The notes under the pieces: model-generated
What the model was told of the DNA's origin: nothing
What the model saw: the letters and a program-made list of their open reading frames with translations, nothing else
Database searches by the model: none
Part shown: positions 12,487 through 23,210 of the stretch, piece by piece
Position numbering within the stretch: position 1 is the first letter of the stretch
Layout: each line of letters opens with the position of its first letter
Assembly: GCA_964016885.1 (NCBI GenBank)
Contig: OZ024743.1
Location: forward strand, 127,464,365-127,528,364
From: Eledone cirrhosa
Taxonomy: Eukaryota; Mollusca; Cephalopoda; Octopoda; Eledonidae
Length of the DNA: 64,000 nucleotides
Direction of reading: 5' to 3'
Position numbers and translations under genes: made by a program

Positions 12487-12760
12487 GTTGACGGACCCAG
12501 CATATTTATCAATGCCAGGACCGGTTGTATCTTAGCGTACTCAGTAGGTAATATAGGATACATTCCCAGAGTATACACATAGTTATTCGCTTCAATACAA
12601 CACATGTAAAACGGGTGCCTATAATAGTTCCCAAACTTGAGTTTCGGCCACACTTAATGCAACAGTAGGGTGTACTGCACCCTCTGTCCGCATATGTTAT
12701 ACAATAATGCATAATCGGTGTATGTGGCTTCATCAGCGGGTATCGCCTAATCAATAACCA
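12487..12760. repeat. Dispersed repeat R1, divergent copy
   Basis: About 275 bases beginning GTTGACGGACCCAGC and ending near GGTATCGCCTAATCAATAACC. Near-identical copies sit in both halves of the big duplication at 22457-22729 and 28798-29069; this copy is more diverged. No protein is encoded consistently, so the class is unknown. Confidence 0.8.
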
Positions 12761-13215
12761 ATAGATAGAATCCAAACCCCAGCCCATGCTGTCTATGACT
12801 GTTTGTGACGGCCGACAAAGTAAAGTGATTAGCAACTGGAATCCGATACAATTCTGTCTCTCAACCAGCCACCGATTAACAAACTTTACATGGTGGTGGG
12901 AGATTAGAAAACAAATCTTTTCATTCCCGTCTAAAGCTCTCAGCTAACGTGTCTCAAACACAAATTAATAAGATAGGGAAAAGATGGTTATTAGAAATAG
13001 CAGTCCCACATTGATGTATAATAGAATGGTAAGCATTCAGCTCATGTCTAGAGGAAAGCGATAGTAACAATGGTAGTGCGAAGAACCTTTAACGGACATT
13101 AAATGCCAGTATCTATTATACAACGATATATAGTATCGAGCTGGATTGCGGCAGCCACGTGCATAAACCAGTCTATTTCACAACATAAAAGAGTGAGAGA
13201 TAATATATATATATT
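12761..13215. repeat. Repeat sequence with a 125-bp block duplicated at 13985-14110
   Basis: The block beginning TGCCAGTATCTATTATACA (13103-13210) recurs almost unchanged at 13992-14110. A diverged form lies upstream of R1 at about 22228-22345. The rest of the stretch shows no recognised feature. Confidence 0.7.
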
Positions 13216-13803
13216 AAGACAGGGGGGAAGAAAAAATGGCTTCACTTGTGCTTTCAACAAATTTATTTTCTTCACAAAATCCAAAAAGAATTTTTTTTCC
13301 GGATTATAAAAAATGTTTTCATTAAAAAAAAAAAAAAAAATTATTTTATAAATTAAGTTGTTGGTTGTTGGTTAGGAGTTCTTGGTTAACGTAGGAGGTA
13401 TTGTTTCGTTTTTAGAACGACCTTTCACGCTTGACAAGCGCACCTCAGCGTGAAAGGTCGTTAACCAAGAACTCACAACCAACAACTTAATTTATAAAAT
13501 AATTTTTTTTTTTTTTTTTTTAATAAAAATTTTTTTAATAAAAGTTCTTGGTTAACTTCCTTCATGCTGAGGTGCGCTTGTCAAGCGTGAAAGGTCGTTC
13601 TAAAAACGAAACAATACCTCCTACGTTAACCAAGAACTCCTAACCAACAACCAACAACTTAATTTATAAAATAATTTTTTTTTTTTTTTTTTAAGAAAAA
13701 ATTTTTTATAATCCGGAAAAAAAATTCTTTTGGGATTTTGTGAAGAAAATAAATTTGTTGAAAGCACAAGTGAAGCCATTTTTTCTTCCCCCCTGTCTTA
13801 ATA
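13216..13803. mobile_element. 0.59-kb near-perfect palindrome (foldback element)
   Basis: The outer arms start with TTAAGACAGGGGGGAAG-type sequence and are inverted copies of each other for about 270-300 bases. Each arm itself contains inverted blocks around GTTAACCAAGAACTC and CGCTTGACAAGCGTGAAAGG, so hairpins can nest. Long A and T runs separate the blocks. This is a foldback MITE or a very young inverted duplication. It has no coding capacity. Sequencing and assembly often fail on such structures, so the exact length is uncertain. Confidence 0.85.
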
Positions 13804-13834
13804 TACCTAACTGTACCAAGGATTACACGCATAT

Positions 13835-13837
<3 letters not shown>

Positions 13838-13890
<53 letters not shown>

Positions 13891-14117
13891 AAATGTGTAA
13901 CCCCGACGGCAGAGCTCAAGCCGTTTCGACGGCTATTTCTGGACTGAATGCATTCACATTTCAGAACTCCAGGGGGGCGTTTGGAGCTGGGGGACATTAA
14001 ATGCCAGTATCTATTATACAGCGATATATAGAATCGAGCTGGATTGCGGCAGCCACGTGCATAAACCAGTCTATTTCACAACATAAAAGAGTGAGAGATA
14101 ATATATATATATATATA

Positions 14118-14161
<44 letters not shown>

Positions 14162-14222
14162 AATTGTGTATCCCCGACGGCAGAGCTCAAGCCGGTTCGA
14201 CGGCTATTTCTGGACTGAATTA
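13838..14222. repeat. Direct repeat: (TA)n plus CCCCGACGGCAGAGCTCAAG unit, twice
   Basis: Two (TA)n arrays (13838-13887 and 14101-14158) are each followed by the same unit of about 60 bases, GGGAAxTGTGTAxCCCCGACGG through GGCTATTTCTGGACTGAAT. Shorter relatives of the unit stand at 23093-23135, 24705-24755, 29425-29460 and 30988-31035. It is probably an element terminus that prefers TA arrays. Confidence 0.75.
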
Positions 14223-14644
14223 GAATTTTTAGCGTGGTAATAAATAACTGAATTTTTCAAGGGGTAATTCCTTATATGGGAAGATTGTAGTTGTCAAAAG
14301 GATTGGTCAAAATTTCTTGTAAACACAGTTAAATCTTTCATGGCGGTGGGTGGGAAGTGGGGGTGGCTTGACTTTCCATTAGAAAAATGAGGGACTGGGT
14401 GGAGCCAGTCAACCGCCATGATAGGACAGAGACCAGCAGCCAATGGTCTACGAGGTGGCCGACAAAGGGATGAAACATAGAAAGGATTGAAAGAGGAGGA
14501 GGACAACGAGAAGTGTGACTAGAAGAAGAAAGAAGAAAAAAGGCAATGTACAAGACAAGTTTACACACACACATCTTCATCCTCATCAGCTCTCAAACCA
14601 ATAAAATGGTTTCGCACGATTTAATTGAGAGCACAATTTTAAAA
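14223..14644. other. No gene seen
   Basis: This 420-base stretch includes a purine-rich tract (14480-14545) and no supported reading frame or repeat family. Confidence 0.4.
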
Positions 14645-15005
14645 AGCTGGATCGTGCAACAGAAAAACAAATCTTTGGTATGATGAGTGTATGACAAAAC
14701 ACAGCACAAACAGAAGGATGAAAGAAAACAAAGAAAAGAATGGGATAGTGCACCTCAAGCCATGGTGTCTGTCCCAAGTAGAAAGCCAATCATAGCTATG
14801 ATAAAGTTAAAACAATGTTTTTTTATATATATATATACATTTGTTCAGCAAGAATCTTGATTTGAAATAGTGTGTTGAAAACGATATTGTTATATTTGGG
14901 GATTGTCATTTCACCAATTGAACACATGCACCATATAACTTTCACTTTATCTTTATTCTTCCATCAAAGCTCTTCCATTACACCAATCTGTGACCTCCTC
15001 AATGA
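14645..15005. repeat. Dispersed repeat, inverted partner of 7738-8090
   Basis: Reverse complement of the earlier copy over about 355 bases with modest divergence, including an internal (TA)n tract. Unknown class. Confidence 0.75.
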
Positions 15006-15545
15006 CTATCGATTTTTTTATGCCTCTTCTTTTTCTGGTCTTACATTTCTATTTTATTTTGTCATTATGCTGTTATTTAGTTTTGTGGAGCGTTTTTCAT
15101 GTTTCATGTTTGTGCATGCATTTGCATCTGCACTTTCGTAGGTGTGTGTGTATGTGTTTTTGTGTTTGTCATATCTATGTGTGTTTTCATTGGGAGGTTT
15201 TATCGTTAGTTGTTTTGTTGTTTGTGTCTTTTTTCTTTTCTTATTCTGTCTTCAGTCATTCAGTTGTTGGCCATTACTATTCCACTTGTGTTTTCTGTTT
15301 AGACTGGGTCTATTTTCTATTATGGGGGTGGCCTCAGTAATTTGTCTGAGTATTGCATCATTTCTATGTGTAGATAGGATCTTTATTTCTATCTTATCTA
15401 TTGAACCCCCATGTTCTAATTTGACATGTTGGTATAGTACTGATGTGCTTTTCTCCTTAAGTTATCACCAGTGTTACTTTACTCTCTCTTCTACGCTATG
15501 GACTGTTTTTCCTATGTAAATCATTTTCTGTTTTTTTTTTGCATC

Positions 15546-15576
<31 letters not shown>

Positions 15577-15584
15577 GATATTAT
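15006..15584. other. T-rich sequence ending in a (CT)n run, no gene
   Basis: Long open frames on the plus strand are leucine, phenylalanine, serine and cysteine rich, as expected from a T-rich and TG-rich strand. A (CT)13 array lies at 15551-15576, directly before the Penelope-like fragment. Confidence 0.5.
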
Positions 15585-15962
15585 TCTATGAGCCCCACAA
15601 AACCACAAGCTCACGAGGAGAAAGAAAAATTCCTCAACACTCATATGAGGATGTGGTCTGATATACTAGAACCAAGGAAATGCAAAACCAACAATTTCCA
15701 ATCCCCTAATAATGACATCCCAGTGCTGTATGAACTCTGCAAGGATCACAAGACAAACACCGATCCTTTGAGAGGAGCACCACCAAGACTCATCTGCAGA
15801 GCAAACATTGCCAGCATCTACAGTATTTCCTACTTCCTCTCTATAATCATACGCCTCATAATAAAAATATCCACAAAGGGCCTCAGAAGAAGAATCAACA
15901 CATGCAACCGCACCCTCGACCTGAAAAACTGCATAATAGACAGCATGGATATGGTATCCTTC
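15585..15962 (+). pseudogene. Penelope-like element reverse transcriptase fragment
   Basis: The translated segment contains PVLYELCKDHK, DPLRGAPPRLICRANIAS and YSISYFLS, in the order found in the N-terminal fingers part of Penelope-like reverse transcriptases. The catalytic aspartates lie further downstream in the family and are missing. At its right edge the sequence runs into the antisense 3' end of a different LINE. About 125 residues of RT domain remain. The assignment is by recall of the family motif and should be searched. Confidence 0.7.
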
Positions 15963-16085
15963 TTCTTCTTCACCCACTTATTCTGAGAGGGTTGTAAGGG
16001 CAGAGTTATCAAACACTCCTTCCAGCAAGTCCTGTTAAAAGCATCCATCTCCGACTGATCCAGCTAGATCCCTAAGCCAAATCAG
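15963..16085 (-). mobile_element. 3' end of a (GAA)n-tailed LINE
   Basis: On the minus strand this resembles the 3' end of the LINE at 48224-48990: a (GAA) tail after a shared CTGATCCAGCTAGATxCC block in the opposite sense. It is a truncated copy of about 120 bases. Confidence 0.65.
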
Positions 16086-16156
16086 CCAAGCTTATCAACG
16101 TTTGACAAAATGACCACTCCAAATATATCAATATCAATATATATATATATATATAT

Positions 16157-16750
16157 AATGAATTGAGAGAGAGACTGAGCATAAGAGGAATCAAATGCTG
16201 TGTGCAGGAGAGGCGGTTGCGTTGGTATGGACATGTGATGCGTATGAAGGATGACAGCTGCATAAAAAGGTGCAGAGCACTAGAAGTCAATGGAAACCGC
16301 AGAGTGAGGAGACCCAAGAAGACCTGGGATGAGGTGATAAAAGCCGACCGTACCCAATTACACCTCTCAAAGGCGATGACACACGACCGTGACCTCTGGT
16401 GTCACGCAGTAATACAGAGTACCCGACCTCCCATGGGTACAAGCTGAAGCATATAGACAATATGCCCCCACACCCTCCCACTGCAAAGTGGTCGTGGAGG
16501 TGCCACGGCAAAAAAGTACCCAGCCCACACTGTAAAGTGGACGTGTAGGCGCCACGGAAAAAAGCACCCAGCACTCACTGTAAATGAGGTTGGTGTTAGG
16601 AAGGGCATCCAGCTGTAGAAATCAAGCCAAAATCAGTTCCTTTATGAGCAAGGCATGGTCAGCCAACCAGACACTGCCCACAAGAGGACAACCCGTCTAA
16701 CCCATGCTAACATGGAAGAACGGACGTAAAACGGTGATGATGATGATGAT
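16157..16750 (+). mobile_element. RTE retrotransposon 3' fragment (long-tail subfamily)
   Basis: It encodes the RTE C-terminus (RRLRWYGHVMRMKDDSCIKR, KTWDEVIKADRTQLHLSKAM, HDRDLWCHAVIQ). A 3' UTR follows, with two tandem blocks of the GTAGGxGCCACGG and CACCCAGC type, ending in (GAT)5. It is 5'-truncated at a (TA)n run, as are most RTE copies here. Confidence 0.9.
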
Positions 16751-17333
16751 TTACTAGCAGATGTCAAAAATCAAATCTGTTTTTCTCTAGGGTGTATCAT
16801 TTATGAAATCACACTACCAGAAAATGATTTGTGCACCTCTGGCATTGTAACACTCTGCCACATACTATCTTACTCAATGATACCTGAAATGAATTCCCAA
16901 AATTTAGTAATGCAGTAGCAATAGTCAAACCAATTAATTAAGGTTATCAATAAAATTAATACAACTAATATCAACCAATTAAAAAATCAAATCGATTAAT
17001 AAAAAAAATATCAAAACATATTGATACATACCCAAACCAACATTGGTTTCACCAATGCCAAACTGTTAGTATCAGTTATGTAAATAAGTGCATATTCCAA
17101 GTCAGTTGTATAGCAACTTGGAATTGGCTGAGTATCTTCAATGAGTTTGTCCAGAGAAAAATAGGATATTTTTTGGGATACCTGACATGCTGGCAGTAGC
17201 AAGCTTTGTTTTTATGTGCTTGCGAGTGGCTTAAAAACAAATTGTGGTATGTCTGCTGTGTTGTCTAAAAAGAGGTCGGAAATTAACAGAGAGACACACA
17301 CACACATATTAGTATTGGTGCTCTGAAATAGCG
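16751..17333. other. AT-rich sequence without a gene
   Basis: No coding signal or repeat is recognised. A short run of AATTAA and ATTAAT words lies in the middle. Confidence 0.45.
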
Positions 17334-17850
17334 ATGTATACATGAATGTATGTATAGTATATTTGGCAATATACTCTATGTTTAATTAAAAACATTTAGA
17401 AGACCATTCGCTATGAGTTTTATAGTAGTGACTATGTCACTTACTTATTTTCGGTAAAAACAACAGAGAATGGCCGACAGACAGTCTGTTTCTCGCTTGT
17501 GAGCGTTTATCAAGACCACACACTCAGTTGCCTTTGCCGAGAATTAAAGAGCGATTACTGTTCCGGCAAAAATTAGGTGCTCTGAATCGCTGTTTAATCA
17601 GCTCCTGATTGTTACTGGAAATCTATAAGAATCCAGCCTCTTTAATTCTCGGCAAAGGCAACTGAGTGTGTGGTCTTGATAAATGCTCACAAGCGAGAAA
17701 CAGACTGTCTGTCGGCCACTCTCTGTTGTTTTTGCCGAGAATAAGTAAATGACATAGTCACTACTATAAAACTCATAGCAAATGGTCTTCTAAATGTTTT
17801 TAATTAAACACACAGTATATTGCCAAATATACTATACATACATTCATATA
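17334..17850. mobile_element. 0.52-kb foldback element
   Basis: Arms of about 215 bases (17338-17551 and 17633-17848) are close inverted copies. They include GGCCGACAGACAGTCTGTTT, the hairpin-like CCGAGAATTAAAGAG, and a (TA)-rich end. The spacer is about 80 bases. It has no coding capacity and no clear target duplication because both ends fall in AT-rich sequence. Confidence 0.85.
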
Positions 17851-18069
17851 TATATATACACATATATTACTTGACTTATGGTGCTATGTTTTGTCAGATA
17901 AACAGTCATATATGCAGGTCTTTTGCGAACAAGTGCACATGTATATATCTGTCCATGGTGCTTGCTATTTTCACCCTTCATCACTTTTGTTTTCCCTACC
18001 CTATAACCATACTAATAATTTTATCTTCATCTTTATCCTTACCCTTACTCTATCTATTTATTTTATTAC

Positions 18070-18520
18070 ACACTTACACCTCTCCAAGACAATGTCACTG
18101 GACCGAGACCTTTGGCGGTACTCAGTAACAGAGAAGACCCGCCTTGCCAGTAGGCATCTCTAACAAAATACACCCCGTCCCGCCACCACCCCCACCCCAT
18201 CCACACCACCCCGTTCTATGTAAAGTTATGTTGGTGCCGCGCCATCCAGGCCGAAACAAATGAGATCGTGTAGGTGTCACGACAAAAAAACACACAGTCC
18301 ACGCTGTAATGTGGCCGTGTAGGCAACACGGTAAAAACCTCCTCCCAGACCCACACTGTAAATGTGGTTGGTGTTAGGAAGGGCATCCAACTGTAGAAAA
18401 CCTGCCAGACAGTCCTATGCGAGCAAGACAATCACTCTTGCCTCAAGTGGGACTACTCCCGTCCAAACCCATGCAAGCGTGGAACACGGACGTTAAACGT
18501 TGATGATGATGATGATGATG
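18070..18520 (+). mobile_element. RTE retrotransposon 3' end (long-tail subfamily)
   Basis: It begins inside the RTE C-terminal codons (LHLSKTMSLDRDLWRYSV), passes through a stop, and continues through the 3' UTR to (GAT)6. It is nearly identical to the 3' region of the copy at 58557-61500. Confidence 0.9.
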
Positions 18521-18591
18521 AATCAGCATCAATATCTGCTTTCTTGGATATCTCTAGCACATTCGTGTTTAAAATCTTTTTAAATCCTTTA

Positions 18592-19566
18592 TCTCTCTCT
18601 ATATAAAATTTGTTGGCTTTCTGTCTGTCTGTCTGTCCCTATTATGCATTCTCTAAAGGGTGGACCAAATCAAATCAAATTTTGCAAGGTATTAGACTGG
18701 GAGGGGGTGGGGGAGGGGGCTCAACGTGTAATTTTTATTTTCATTTGGATTAAAACAATAAAAGATTTCATCTAAAATAATATTTTTATAGTCAACTATA
18801 ATAAACCACCACCACGTCACTTTTTGTATATGAGTGTATATGTGTCTGTGAATCTGTGTTTGTACACTCAGAGAATTAAACACACACACATCTACACATA
18901 TATACACATGTGTGAGTGTATGTGAAAGTGTAGCCATCACAGTCACATTTTGTATGTGTCTGTCTTAGTATATGTATGTGAATATATGTTAGTGTGTATG
19001 TGTGTGTGAGTGTATGAGTGTGTGTGTTGACCCCCATAACGATATTTTCTTTAGTCAACTATAGTAAACCACCACCACCATGAAGTCACATTTTGTTTAT
19101 GAGTGTGGCCCGCAGACAATTAAACATACACACACACATCTACACATACAGATATATATGTGATGACAGACAGGTGTGTGTGTGTGTGTATGTCTGTGTG
19201 TTTCTGTCTTAGTATATGTATGGGAGTGTATGTGAGTGTATGTGTGATAATTTTTATTTTCATTTGGATTAAAACAATAGGACATCAGATTTTGTATATG
19301 AATATGTATGTGTCTGTGTGTGTATTTGCGCGGTCATAGGTAGTTATTAAATACACACACATATCTACACATACATGAATTACACAATGAATCTTGTTTA
19401 CCTTAAGGTGCTTCAAATTGACAGATTTTCATTTCTAAATTCTATTATCATTACAATTTAGATATTTTGAAATAATTATGAGAAAAAAAAACATAACTTC
19501 ATAGTTATTGTTTACTAATCTGAATAAGAACAACAGTAACCCAGGCAACGCCGGGTAATTCAGCTA
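18592..19566 (+). mobile_element. Non-autonomous Helitron
   Basis: The left end is TC within CTTTATCTCTCTCTATATA, preceded by A. The right end is a GC-rich hairpin (ACCCAGGCAACGCCGGGT) closely followed by CTAA and then T, which is the Helitron rule: insertion between A and T, 5' TC, 3' CTRR after a hairpin. The interior consists of three or four diverged units of about 200-250 bases with TG and CA tracts. It has no coding capacity. A Helitron protein fragment occurs at 63071-64000, but the two need not be partners. Confidence 0.8.
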
Positions 19567-19671
19567 ATATATTTATATTTTATTTACAATCCAATATTCT
19601 GGTCACACAGTCCTTACTTCTGAGAAACATAAGCATCATACATTTTATATAAGTTGTGAGACTTTAAATTA

Positions 19672-19674
<3 letters not shown>

Positions 19675-19713
<39 letters not shown>
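19675..19713. repeat. (TA)n microsatellite
   Basis: About 39 bases of TA within a region otherwise shared with copy 2, where the corresponding array (27962-27984) is shorter. Confidence 0.9.
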
Positions 19714-19715
<2 letters not shown>

Positions 19716-19790
19716 TATAACACCTTGTTAACTCCACATGATGTCTATGACACTAACAACAATTATGTTCTGAATGACTAGGATTTTAGT

Positions 19791-20329
19791 TTGAATTAGT
19801 GACAAAGCTTTGAAGGGGTTGCGAGTGACCGAAATGGGACCTTAAGAATATTATACACCTACTACCGTAGGTGTATGATATATATATATATATATATATA
19901 TAGTAATAAGAATATTTATATTTATATTTGTTTCATACAATTATAAATATGTAGGGTAGTACTAGGGTAGTACTGTGTAACCCGGCATTGCCTGGGTTAC
20001 TGTTGTTCATATTCAGATTAGTAAACAATAACTATGAAGTTATGTTTTTTTTTCTCATAATTATTTCAAAATATCTAAATTGTAATGATAATAGAATTTT
20101 CGACATTCCCTATGCTACGATGATTCAGACTTCCCTCTGGAAGAAACAATTGTCAGCAAATAAATGTTCTAAACTAAAATTTGATCGTTTTAACACTTTG
20201 GATCTCGGCTCTGTAAAACACTTGAAAATTTGCATTGAGCCTTTTGTCATACCGGTAATAGGCTAGTACTTAGTACTACCCTACATATTTATAATTGTAT
20301 GAAACAAATATAAATATAAATATTCTTAT

Positions 20330-20363
<34 letters not shown>

Positions 20364-20452
20364 TACACCTACGGTAGTAGGTGTATAATATTCTTAAGGT
20401 CCCATTTCGGTCACTCGCAACACATTCAAAGCTTTGTCACTAATTCAATTTT
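19791..20452. mobile_element. Foldback structure of about 0.66 kb
   Basis: The arms 19791-19966 and 20268-20452 are inverted copies. They carry GAAATGGGACC, the palindrome CACCTACTACCGTAGGTG and (TA)n tracts. Between them (19978-20100) lies an antisense copy of the Helitron 3' end found at 19420-19560, so two elements are nested. Confidence 0.75.
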
Positions 20453-20667
20453 TAATAGAATTGGATGCGGTTTTTTGCACTTTATAGGACCACAGATAAG
20501 CTACTTTTTGACATAAAAATATTGAAATTCGGTTCAGTAGAAAAAAAGTTACATAAAAATAAGTGAAGACCAAAAGAGTGTAAGGAACTACATACATAAG
20601 TAACGCTTAGTTTGTTTCTAATTTCTAATACGTTAAAATAGTGATAGATTGTGCAATAGTGAATTGT

Positions 20668-20740
20668 GGTCAGGTAGCTCAGTCGGTAGAGCAGCGGACC
20701 GGCAATTCGAAGGTCGTGGGTTCGATTCCCACCCTGATTA
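20668..20740 (+). tRNA. tRNA-like gene, anticodon position GGC (Ala), possibly a pseudogene
   Basis: These 73 bases fit the canonical cloverleaf: a 7-bp acceptor stem with two G-U pairs, D arm GCTC/GAGC, 5-bp T arm GTGGG/CCCAC, and discriminator A. The A box TAGCTCAGTCGG and B box GGTTCGATTCC are perfect, and TTTT follows at 20742. The anticodon arm is weaker: stem GCGGA/TTCGA has one mismatch and one wobble pair. The loop CCGGCAA has C where U33 is expected. By position the anticodon is GGC, yet the G3-U70 pair that marks alanine tRNAs is absent. It may be a decayed tRNA or the promoter of an old SINE. It is absent from copy 2 of the duplication. Confidence 0.6.
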
Positions 20741-20851
20741 CTTTTCCTATCTGCACTTCTTCCTATTCATTATTATTTATTTAACTTATTTGTTGATAAA
20801 TATTTTTAATATTAATATAAGATCCTTGCATTGCCTGGAAAAAAAGTGGAT
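20741..20851. other. Short AT-rich spacer after the tRNA-like gene
   Basis: Includes a TTTT run that could end RNA polymerase III transcription at 20742-20745. Nothing else is recognised. Confidence 0.5.
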
Positions 20852-20853
20852 TA

Positions 20854-21986
20854 CAGGGAAAAATGCGGGCGCATGTAAAGAAATATTCTTAAATTAATAA
20901 ACCTAGAAAAGTAAAGGACAAGAAAACTTCTTAAAACTTCTTAAAATATTGCAGCTAAAGTCTAAATTTGAAAAAATATATTTAGATTATAAAACTAAAA
21001 ATAAATAATTATAAGTTAATTGTTAAAAAAATATCACTTTAAAGGACTGGAAAAATGACTGTCTTATAGGGAGAGTTGACTACTGTATACTTAATTTTTT
21101 TTCTTGGTGTATACAAATTAATCTTTTTAAAATAAAATTTGTACAATAATTAATTAATAATAATAATAATTAATATGTACAATTTATTAATTTATGTTAT
21201 AAGATATTTAAAAATGTTCACTCTTAATCAAATTATATTTTAAAAAATTTAGTTATAAAATAATGCAGTAAAATAAATCAAAAACAGTGCATCATATAAT
21301 TGCACTTTTTATGAGTATTACAGATTTTTTTTATAATATAGTAAAATTCAACATCTCAAGGGGCAAAATTAGGTAAAAGTCAATTCATCAATTATTCATT
21401 TATAGTGAATCAATCAATTATAGTGAATTCATCAATTCATTAGATGAACTGTTGAATTAGACAATGTTTAATTTTTAATTGTAGTCTAATTTTACTCTAC
21501 CTAAAAATGTAGATTGGTTATTTTGATCTCTGACAGGTCTTAAATTTCATTATTAAACAATTATAATTTGTTATTATTTATCATTACAGTTGGCTCCCTA
21601 ATTAATTATTAATTAATTGTTAGTGTCATTTACACGCCAAAATTTTGTTTTCTTTGATGTTTATAATTGTCACTCATTTTTCCGGTCCCATTTAGTAAAG
21701 TAAAATAAAGTATATTTATTTAATGACCCAACCACTATGGTGTAAATAAGGATCACAAAATTAAATAAATGATCATAAATTAGTATTATTATCAATTAGA
21801 GAGTCAACTGTATTATTAGAATTTATCACTTTCTATGTATATTTAAATCAAATATTTTTTATTATTCAAATTTATACTATAGCTGCAATATTTTAAGAAG
21901 TTTTAAGAAGAAGTTTTCTTGTCCTTTACTTTTCTAGGATTATTAATTTAAGAATATTTCTTTACATGGGCCCGCATTTTTCCCTG
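20854..21986. mobile_element. DNA transposon with long terminal inverted repeats, 1.13 kb
   Basis: Terminal inverted repeats of about 100 bases or more begin CAGGGAAAAATGCGGGC. Both ends are flanked by TA (20852-20853 and 21987-21988), consistent with a TA-targeting DNA transposon. Further inverted blocks lie inside, for example GACTGGAAAAATGAC against its diverged complement near 21670-21690. It has no protein-coding frame, so it is a non-autonomous element. It is absent from copy 2. Confidence 0.85.
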
Positions 21987-22003
21987 TAATATATATATGT
22001 GTG

Positions 22004-22450
22004 TGTGTATGTGTGTGTGTAAATGAAGTAATTCCGTCGGAAAGGTCCAGGAAAAAAGAGTGCTCTACTGACTGCTCCTCTATACACAGTCCTTCTAGTT
22101 TATTTAGTCGTGACTGTCTATTTCATGTTTATAACATTACTATTGTCAATGTGGTTTTTATTGTTGTCTCAGGTGTTTATCTTTAGGAGTGGTTGCTTTG
22201 GCTGGCCATTGTTGTTTGTATGCGATACATTAGATACATATGCGATCATCCATTATATAACAATATAAAGGCGAGCTGAAATGCGTCAGCCATGTGCATA
22301 GATAAAAAGTCAAATTCACAACTTAAAAGAGTGAAAAACAAAATTAGTAGCAGGAAAAAGAGTGCATATCAAAACAAAAACACAATAAAAAGTGAAAAAT
22401 TGTTTAACTTACTCGCAATATTCCGCTCGTTGGGAGATATAATAATAATA
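22004..22450. repeat. Repeat upstream of R1 with inverted end
   Basis: The start (22016-22064, containing AATTCCGTCGGAAA) is the reverse complement of 24207-24258, so the pair brackets a 2.2-kb interval. The sequence near 22228-22345 is related to 13103-13210. The same arrangement recurs in copy 2 (28351-28790 and 30486-30530). Confidence 0.75.
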
Positions 22451-22456
22451 ATAAGG

Positions 22457-22729
22457 GTTGACGGACCCAGCATATTTATCAATGCCAGTACCGGTTGTAT
22501 CTCAGCGCACTCAATGGGCAATGTAAGATACATTACCAGAGTATACACATAGTTATTTACCTCAACACAACACACGTAAAACGGGTGCCTATAAGGTTCC
22601 CGGACTCGAGTTTATGCCGCACTAATGCAGCAGTAAGGTGCACTGCACCATCTGTCTGCATATATTACGCAACAATGCACAATCGGCTTATGCGGCTTCA
22701 TCAGCGGGTATCGCTTAATCAATAACCAT
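22457..22729. repeat. Dispersed repeat R1 in copy 1
   Basis: Same family as 12487-12760. Only a few base differences separate it from the copy at 28798-29069. Confidence 0.85.
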
Positions 22730-22796
22730 ATATATACATATATACATATATACACATATATATATATAAGAAAATACATAAATATTATATATATAT

Positions 22797-22977
22797 AAAA
22801 ATAAAAAGGTGAAAGGGGTAAACAAATAGTTGGGAATACGACAAATAATAAATAAATAAATAAATAGGTAAGGGTATAAATGTTTATAGCTGATTTAGAG
22901 CACTCAACAAGTTCTTGGAGCAAATAATCAATGAAAAAAAGCTTTAAATCACTCTGTATGTAATCATGCATATACAT

Positions 22978-22990
<13 letters not shown>
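22797..22990. repeat. Internal repeat R2, first copy
   Basis: The block from AAATAAAAAGGTGAAAGGGG through the (AAAT)n run to GCACTCAACAAG recurs at 24465-24650, and in copy 2 at 29146-29330 and 30763-30960. A smaller, older duplication therefore sits inside each half of the large one. Confidence 0.8.
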
Positions 22991-23028
<38 letters not shown>

Positions 23029-23210
23029 ACCATACAAATACACACATATATACATACATACACATACATATATATATATATACATATAAATATAGGAAAA
23101 AGTATGAGCTCAAGCCGTTTCTGAGGCTATTATATATATACACACATAGACATATATATAAAAATACACATATAGACATATATATAAAAATACACATATG
23201 CACACACACA

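Noticed and set aside
14990..15540. Three overlapping frames of 116-171 codons that could be a membrane protein
   Set aside because: T-rich composition gives Leu/Phe/Cys/Ser in every frame. No conserved motif; only the last part (from 15585) is a Penelope-like RT.
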